In this document: piece after piece, positions 61,074-64,000 of the stretch
How the letters are laid out: each line of letters starts with the position of its first letter
Position numbering within the stretch: the stretch's first letter is position 1
DNA from: Roseateles asaccharophilus
GTDB taxonomy: Bacteria; Pseudomonadota; Gammaproteobacteria; Burkholderiales; Burkholderiaceae_C
Direction: 5' to 3'
NCBI RefSeq assembly: GCF_004362405.1
Contig: NZ_SNXE01000001.1
Location: 248,001-312,000 of the forward strand
DNA: 64,000 nt
Translations under genes and position numbers: made by a program
The notes under the pieces: model-generated
Told to the model about the DNA's origin: nothing
The model's database searches: none
Seen by the model: only the letters and a program-made list of their open reading frames with translations

Positions 61074-61997
61074 ATGTCCATGGAAGACCGCGACGGCAAG
61101 ATCTGGATGGACGGCCAGCTGGTCGACTGGCGCGATGCCAAGATCCATGTGCTGACCCACACCCTGCACTACGGCTGCGGCGCCTTCGAGGGCGTGCGCG
61201 CCTACAAGACGGACAAGGGCACGGCCATCTTCCGCCTGCGCGAGCACACCGAGCGCCTGTTCAACAGCGCCAAGATCCTGCGCATGAAGATCCCCTTCAC
61301 GATCGAACAGGTCGAGGCCGCGCAAAAGCAGGTGGTGCGCGAGAACCAGCTCGAGAGCTGCTATCTGCGCCCCCTGACCTGGATCGGCTCCGAGAAGCTG
61401 GGCGTGAGCCCCAAGGGCAACAAGGTGCACCTGATGGTGGCCGCCTGGGCCTGGGGCGCTTACCTGGGCGAGGAAGGTCTGAAGCGCGGCATCCGCGTCA
61501 AGACCAGCAGCTACACCCGCCACCACGTCAACATCACAATGACCCAGGCCAAGGCGGTGAGCAACTACACCAACTCCATCCTGGCCAATATGGAAGCCAC
61601 GGACGAGGGCTATGACGAGGCCATGCTGCTGGATCCCTCGGGCTTTGTATCCGAGGGCGCGGGCGAGAACCTGTTCGTGATCAAGAACGGCGTGGTCTAC
61701 ACCCCCGACCTCTCGGCCGGCGCGCTCAACGGCATCACCCGCAACACCATCTTCCACATCTGCCAGGACCTGGGCCTGAAGCTGGTGGAAAAGCGCATCA
61801 CCCGCGACGAGGTCTATATCTGCGACGAGGCCTTCTTCACCGGCACCGCCGCCGAAGTGACGCCCATCCGCGAGCTGGACCGCATCGAGCTGGGCACCGG
61901 TTCGCGCGGCCCCATCACCGAGAAGATCCAGGCGGCCTTCTTTGACATCGTCAACGGCCGCAACCCCAAGTACGCCCACTGGCTGACCCTGGTCTGA
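61074..61997 (+). CDS. ilvE: Branched-chain amino acid aminotransferase
   Basis: 307-residue class IV PLP aminotransferase. LHYGCGAFEGVRAYKT, the PLP Lys in MTQAKAVSNYTNS, and SEGAGENLFVIKNG with GITRNTIFHIC are all standard. It makes Leu, Ile and Val from their keto acids. CAGGAG precedes the ATG at 61074. Followed by a dispersed repeat. Confidence 0.96.
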   Translation: MSMEDRDGKIWMDGQLVDWRDAKIHVLTHTLHYGCGAFEGVRAYKTDKGTAIFRLREHTERLFNSAKILRMKIPFTIEQVEAAQKQVVRENQLESCYLRPLTWIGSEKLGVSPKGNKVHLMVAAWAWGAYLGEEGLKRGIRVKTSSYTRHHVNITMTQAKAVSNYTNSILANMEATDEGYDEAMLLDPSGFVSEGAGENLFVIKNGVVYTPDLSAGALNGITRNTIFHICQDLGLKLVEKRITRDEVYICDEAFFTGTAAEVTPIRELDRIELGTGSRGPITEKIQAAFFDIVNGRNPKYAHWLTLV

Positions 61998-62003
61998 GGT
62001 CAC

Positions 62004-62094
62004 AGCCCACCCCCTACGCGCTGCGCGCGCCCCCTCAAAGGGGGCACGCCCGCAGGCCCGGCCGAGCCGGATCCTCGGGCGTCGCTGGGTCAGG
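62004..62094 (+). repeat. Dispersed ~91-bp palindromic repeat, copy 2 (after ilvE)
   Basis: It begins AGCCCACC seven bases after the ilvE stop and ends GGTCAGG. It contains a hairpin GCCCCCT-CAA-AGGGGGC (62029-62045) preceded by CGCGCTGCGCGCG, then GGCCCGGCCGAGCCGGATCC. It matches copy 1 at 51873-51964 in inverted orientation, and both copies face the 3' end of a gene the same way. It looks like the palindromic intergenic elements common in Burkholderiales genomes. Confidence 0.65.
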
Positions 62095-62138
62095 AGCCCC
62101 GTGGGTGGCGAGTGACAGAAGCATTGAGAAGGAACATC

Positions 62139-62348
62139 ATGAGTAACGAAGTCAAGGCAGTGGTCGAAGTGACGGCCAAGGACGTGCAGGGCCCCGGCGT
62201 GGTGGCCTGCCCCAATCCCAAGATGGCGCTGTGGAGCAACCATCCGCGCGTCTTCGTGGACGTGACGCACGAAGGCGGCGGCAAGTGCCCCTACTGCGGC
62301 ACCGTCTACAAGCTCAAGGCCGGCGAAGTCCTGCACGGCCACCACTGA
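62139..62348 (+). CDS. zf-CHCC zinc-finger protein (NDUFS6-like)
   Basis: 69 residues. Zinc ligands in the pattern Cys (VACPNP), His (SNHPRVFVDV), Cys-x2-Cys (GKCPYCGTVY) match the zf-CHCC domain shared with the complex I accessory subunit NDUFS6. The bacterial role is unclear. ATG 62139 has AAGGA six bases upstream and is preferred over an earlier in-frame start at 62112. Confidence 0.9.
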   Translation: MSNEVKAVVEVTAKDVQGPGVVACPNPKMALWSNHPRVFVDVTHEGGGKCPYCGTVYKLKAGEVLHGHH

Positions 62349-62358
62349 GCCACAACCC

Positions 62359-62808
62359 ATGCAGCGCCCCAAAGCCCAGACCGCGGCCCTGCTGGCCGCG
62401 CCCGAGGACACCGAGGCCCAGTTCTACGAGGCGCTGCAGAGCGCCGACCTGGAGCGCCTGATGTCGGTCTGGGCGGATGAGGAGGAGATCTCCTGCGTGC
62501 ATCCCGGCGGCCCGCGTCTGGTGGGCTTCGGCGCCATCCGCGCCGCCTTCGAGGGCCTGTTCGCCCAGGGGGCGATCTCGGTCCATCCCGAGCGGGTGCG
62601 GCGCCTGCTCAGCGGCGAGACCGCCATCCACCAGGTGCTGGAGCGGGTGCAGGTGGACGGTCCCGAGGGCCAGCACAGCGCCTGGGTCATCGCGACCAAT
62701 GTCTATCTGAAGACCGCCGAAGGCTGGCGCATGGTGCTGCACCATGCCAGCCCGGGCACGGCCCACGATATCCAGGAGGTGGTCGAGGAACCGGCCACCC
62801 TGCATTGA
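62359..62808 (+). CDS. NTF2/SnoaL-like protein
   Basis: 149 residues with an NTF2-like cone fold: EAQFYEALQSADLERLMSVW, then EEISCVHPGGPRLVGFGAIR, and the strand pair TNVYLKTAEGWRMVLHHASP. Such proteins bind small molecules or act as isomerases; function unknown. It lies 10 bases after the zf-CHCC gene and 5 bases before the hydrolase, so these three probably form an operon. Confidence 0.87.
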   Translation: MQRPKAQTAALLAAPEDTEAQFYEALQSADLERLMSVWADEEEISCVHPGGPRLVGFGAIRAAFEGLFAQGAISVHPERVRRLLSGETAIHQVLERVQVDGPEGQHSAWVIATNVYLKTAEGWRMVLHHASPGTAHDIQEVVEEPATLH

Positions 62809-62813
62809 CGGCG

Positions 62814-63809
62814 ATGCGCTACCGCGCGCCGCTGTGGCTGCCAGGCGGCCATGCCCAGACCATCTGGCCGGCGCTGTACGCACGGCGTTTCCACGGCGCG
62901 CCGCCGCGCTTTCGGCGCGAGCGCTGGACCACGCCGGACGGCGACTTCGTGGATGTGGACCATCTGCAGCCCGAGCCGGGCGCCGCGCCGCCCCCCCCGC
63001 AGCAAGCCCTGCTCGTGCTCTTCCACGGCCTGGAAGGCAGCTCCCAGAGCCAGTACTCCCAGGCCTTTGCGGCCATGGCGCGGCAGCGTGGCTGGGCCTT
63101 TGCCATGCCGCATTTCCGCGGCTGCTCGGGCGAGCTGAATCTGGCGCCGCGGGCCTACCACTCGGGCGACTATGAAGAGATCGGCTGGATGCTGGCGCGG
63201 CTCAAGGCCGCGCACCGCGGCCCCCTGATCGCCGCGGGCGTCTCCCTGGGCGGCAATGCCCTGATGCGCTGGGCCGAGGAGGCGGGCGAGAGCGCCGCGG
63301 CCACGGCCGCCGCCGTCTGCTCCATCTGCTCGCCGCTGGACCTGCGCGCGGCCGGCATCGCCATTGGCCAGGGCTTCAACCGCCTGGTCTACACGCGCAT
63401 GTTCCTGCGCAGCATGGTGCCCAAGGCCCTGGCCAAGCTGCGCCAGCATCCGGGCCTGTTCGATGGCGAGCGCCTGGCCCGGGCGCGCGACCTCTACGAG
63501 TTCGACAATCTCTTCACCGCGCCCCTGCACGGCTTTCGCGACACCGAGGACTACTGGCACCGGGCCTCGGCCAAGCCCCATCTGCACCGCATCCGCATCC
63601 CGGCCCTGGCCCTGAACGCGCGCAACGATCCCTTTGTGCCGGCCGAGAGCCTGCCGCGCCCGGGCGAGGTGGGTCGTCACGTCACGCTCTGGCAGCCCGC
63701 GCACGGCGGCCATGTGGGCTTTCCGCATGGGGCGCCCCCGGCACGCGTGATGCAGATGCCCCGGCTGGTCTGCGACTGGCTGGCCGCCGCGGCAAACCTA
63801 AGTCCCTGA
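62814..63809 (+). CDS. YheT-family alpha/beta hydrolase
   Basis: 331 residues. The N terminus LWLPGGHAQTIWPALYARRF is diagnostic of the YheT (AB hydrolase 4) family. Catalytic Ser in GVSLGGNALMRW, Asp in NARNDPFVP and His in HGGHVGFPHG complete the triad. Probably an esterase on hydrophobic substrates. ATG 62814 chosen; a TTG at 62805 overlaps the previous stop. Confidence 0.93.
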   Translation: MRYRAPLWLPGGHAQTIWPALYARRFHGAPPRFRRERWTTPDGDFVDVDHLQPEPGAAPPPPQQALLVLFHGLEGSSQSQYSQAFAAMARQRGWAFAMPHFRGCSGELNLAPRAYHSGDYEEIGWMLARLKAAHRGPLIAAGVSLGGNALMRWAEEAGESAAATAAAVCSICSPLDLRAAGIAIGQGFNRLVYTRMFLRSMVPKALAKLRQHPGLFDGERLARARDLYEFDNLFTAPLHGFRDTEDYWHRASAKPHLHRIRIPALALNARNDPFVPAESLPRPGEVGRHVTLWQPAHGGHVGFPHGAPPARVMQMPRLVCDWLAAAANLSP

Positions 63810-63950
63810 GCGGGCGGGCAAAGACTGCGTTTTTTACGAAGCCACACTCCCCTTCGGCGTAGTGGCAGCGGGCACCGGCTCTGCCGACACTGCGCGGACC
63901 GGCGCGGATGCGCGTCCGGCCCCCCTCGCTCAGCAAGAAGGAGATCGTGC

Positions 63951-64000
63951 ATGCGCCACTACCCACGCAACAGTGCCGAAGCCGCAAGCCGGCTGGTCGC
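63951..64000 (+). CDS. Start of a truncated CDS (runs off the right edge)
   Basis: An ATG at 63951 with AAGGAG about eight bases upstream opens a frame read as MRHYPRNSAEAASRLVA to the edge. The N terminus recalls TerB-family proteins of Burkholderiales, but 16 residues are too few to be sure. The 141 bases before it hold a T-run (63830s) and G/C-rich dyads but no clear promoter. Confidence 0.5.
   Translation, partial: MRHYPRNSAEAASRLV

Overview
The window looks like chromosome of a high-GC betaproteobacterium of the order Burkholderiales, probably of the Roseateles/Pelomonas/Mitsuaria type. This rests on the strong G/C bias at third codon positions, long antisense open frames, a PEP-CTERM protein, Xanthomonas/Caulobacter-type TonB receptors, and neighbourhoods such as lplT-alr-radA. 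The assignment is inferred from family resemblance and no database was searched. I see no rRNA, tRNA, CRISPR array, prophage or intact insertion sequence. The only mobile trace is an IS3-type OrfA remnant.

Layout. 0-3 kb: the end of a nonribosomal peptide synthetase (adenylation, carrier, thioesterase) followed by a TVP38-type membrane protein. 3-10.5 kb (minus): a tightly coupled seven-gene operon, GntR regulator, DppB/C permeases, DppD/F ATPases, peptide-binding protein and amidase. 10.6-14.5 kb (minus): an orphan TAXI-type binding protein coupled to a zinc-ribbon membrane protein, a MATE exporter and an exported peroxiredoxin. 14.6-26.3 kb: an orphan lipoprotein, then a cell-wall recycling island (murQ, ampG, a NagX-like acyltransferase, a GHL10 lipoprotein, a BadF-type sugar kinase, amiD, a LysR regulator, ddpX and an exported ldcA), interrupted by a divergent PEP-CTERM metalloprotease. 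26.4-31 kb (minus): an orphan binding protein, a soluble TPR-histidine kinase and a lipoprotein PBP4-type carboxypeptidase.

31.4-37.5 kb: two large TonB-dependent receptors, each preceded by about 400 bases rich in repeats and followed by a clear intrinsic terminator. 37.5-45.7 kb (minus): dadA, a cytoplasmic beta-lactamase-fold hydrolase and a second ldcA in one operon, plus tyrB, a glutamate carboxypeptidase, another orphan binding protein and a DUF2332 gene. 45.8-53 kb: a Crp/Fnr regulator behind a perfect 16-bp palindrome, fadD with a bile-acid-type symporter, glutathione peroxidase, an EamA transporter, an SGNH hydrolase and lplT. 53.4-64 kb: housekeeping genes alr, arfB, an EAL phosphodiesterase, EamA and LysE exporters, radA, ilvE, a zf-CHCC protein, an NTF2-like protein and a YheT hydrolase, ending in a truncated gene.

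The main functional theme is turnover of peptidoglycan and D-amino acids. Outside, AmiD, DacB, exported LdcA and perhaps GHL10 trim the wall. AmpG brings muropeptides in. The kinase, MurQ, DdpX and cytoplasmic LdcA take them apart, and DadA and Alr handle D-alanine. The most unusual observations are this island with its exported LdcA, the dadA/hydrolase/ldcA operon, the TAXI/zinc-ribbon pair sharing a C-terminal Cys motif, two copies of a ~91-bp dispersed repeat, and several clean palindromic operator candidates.
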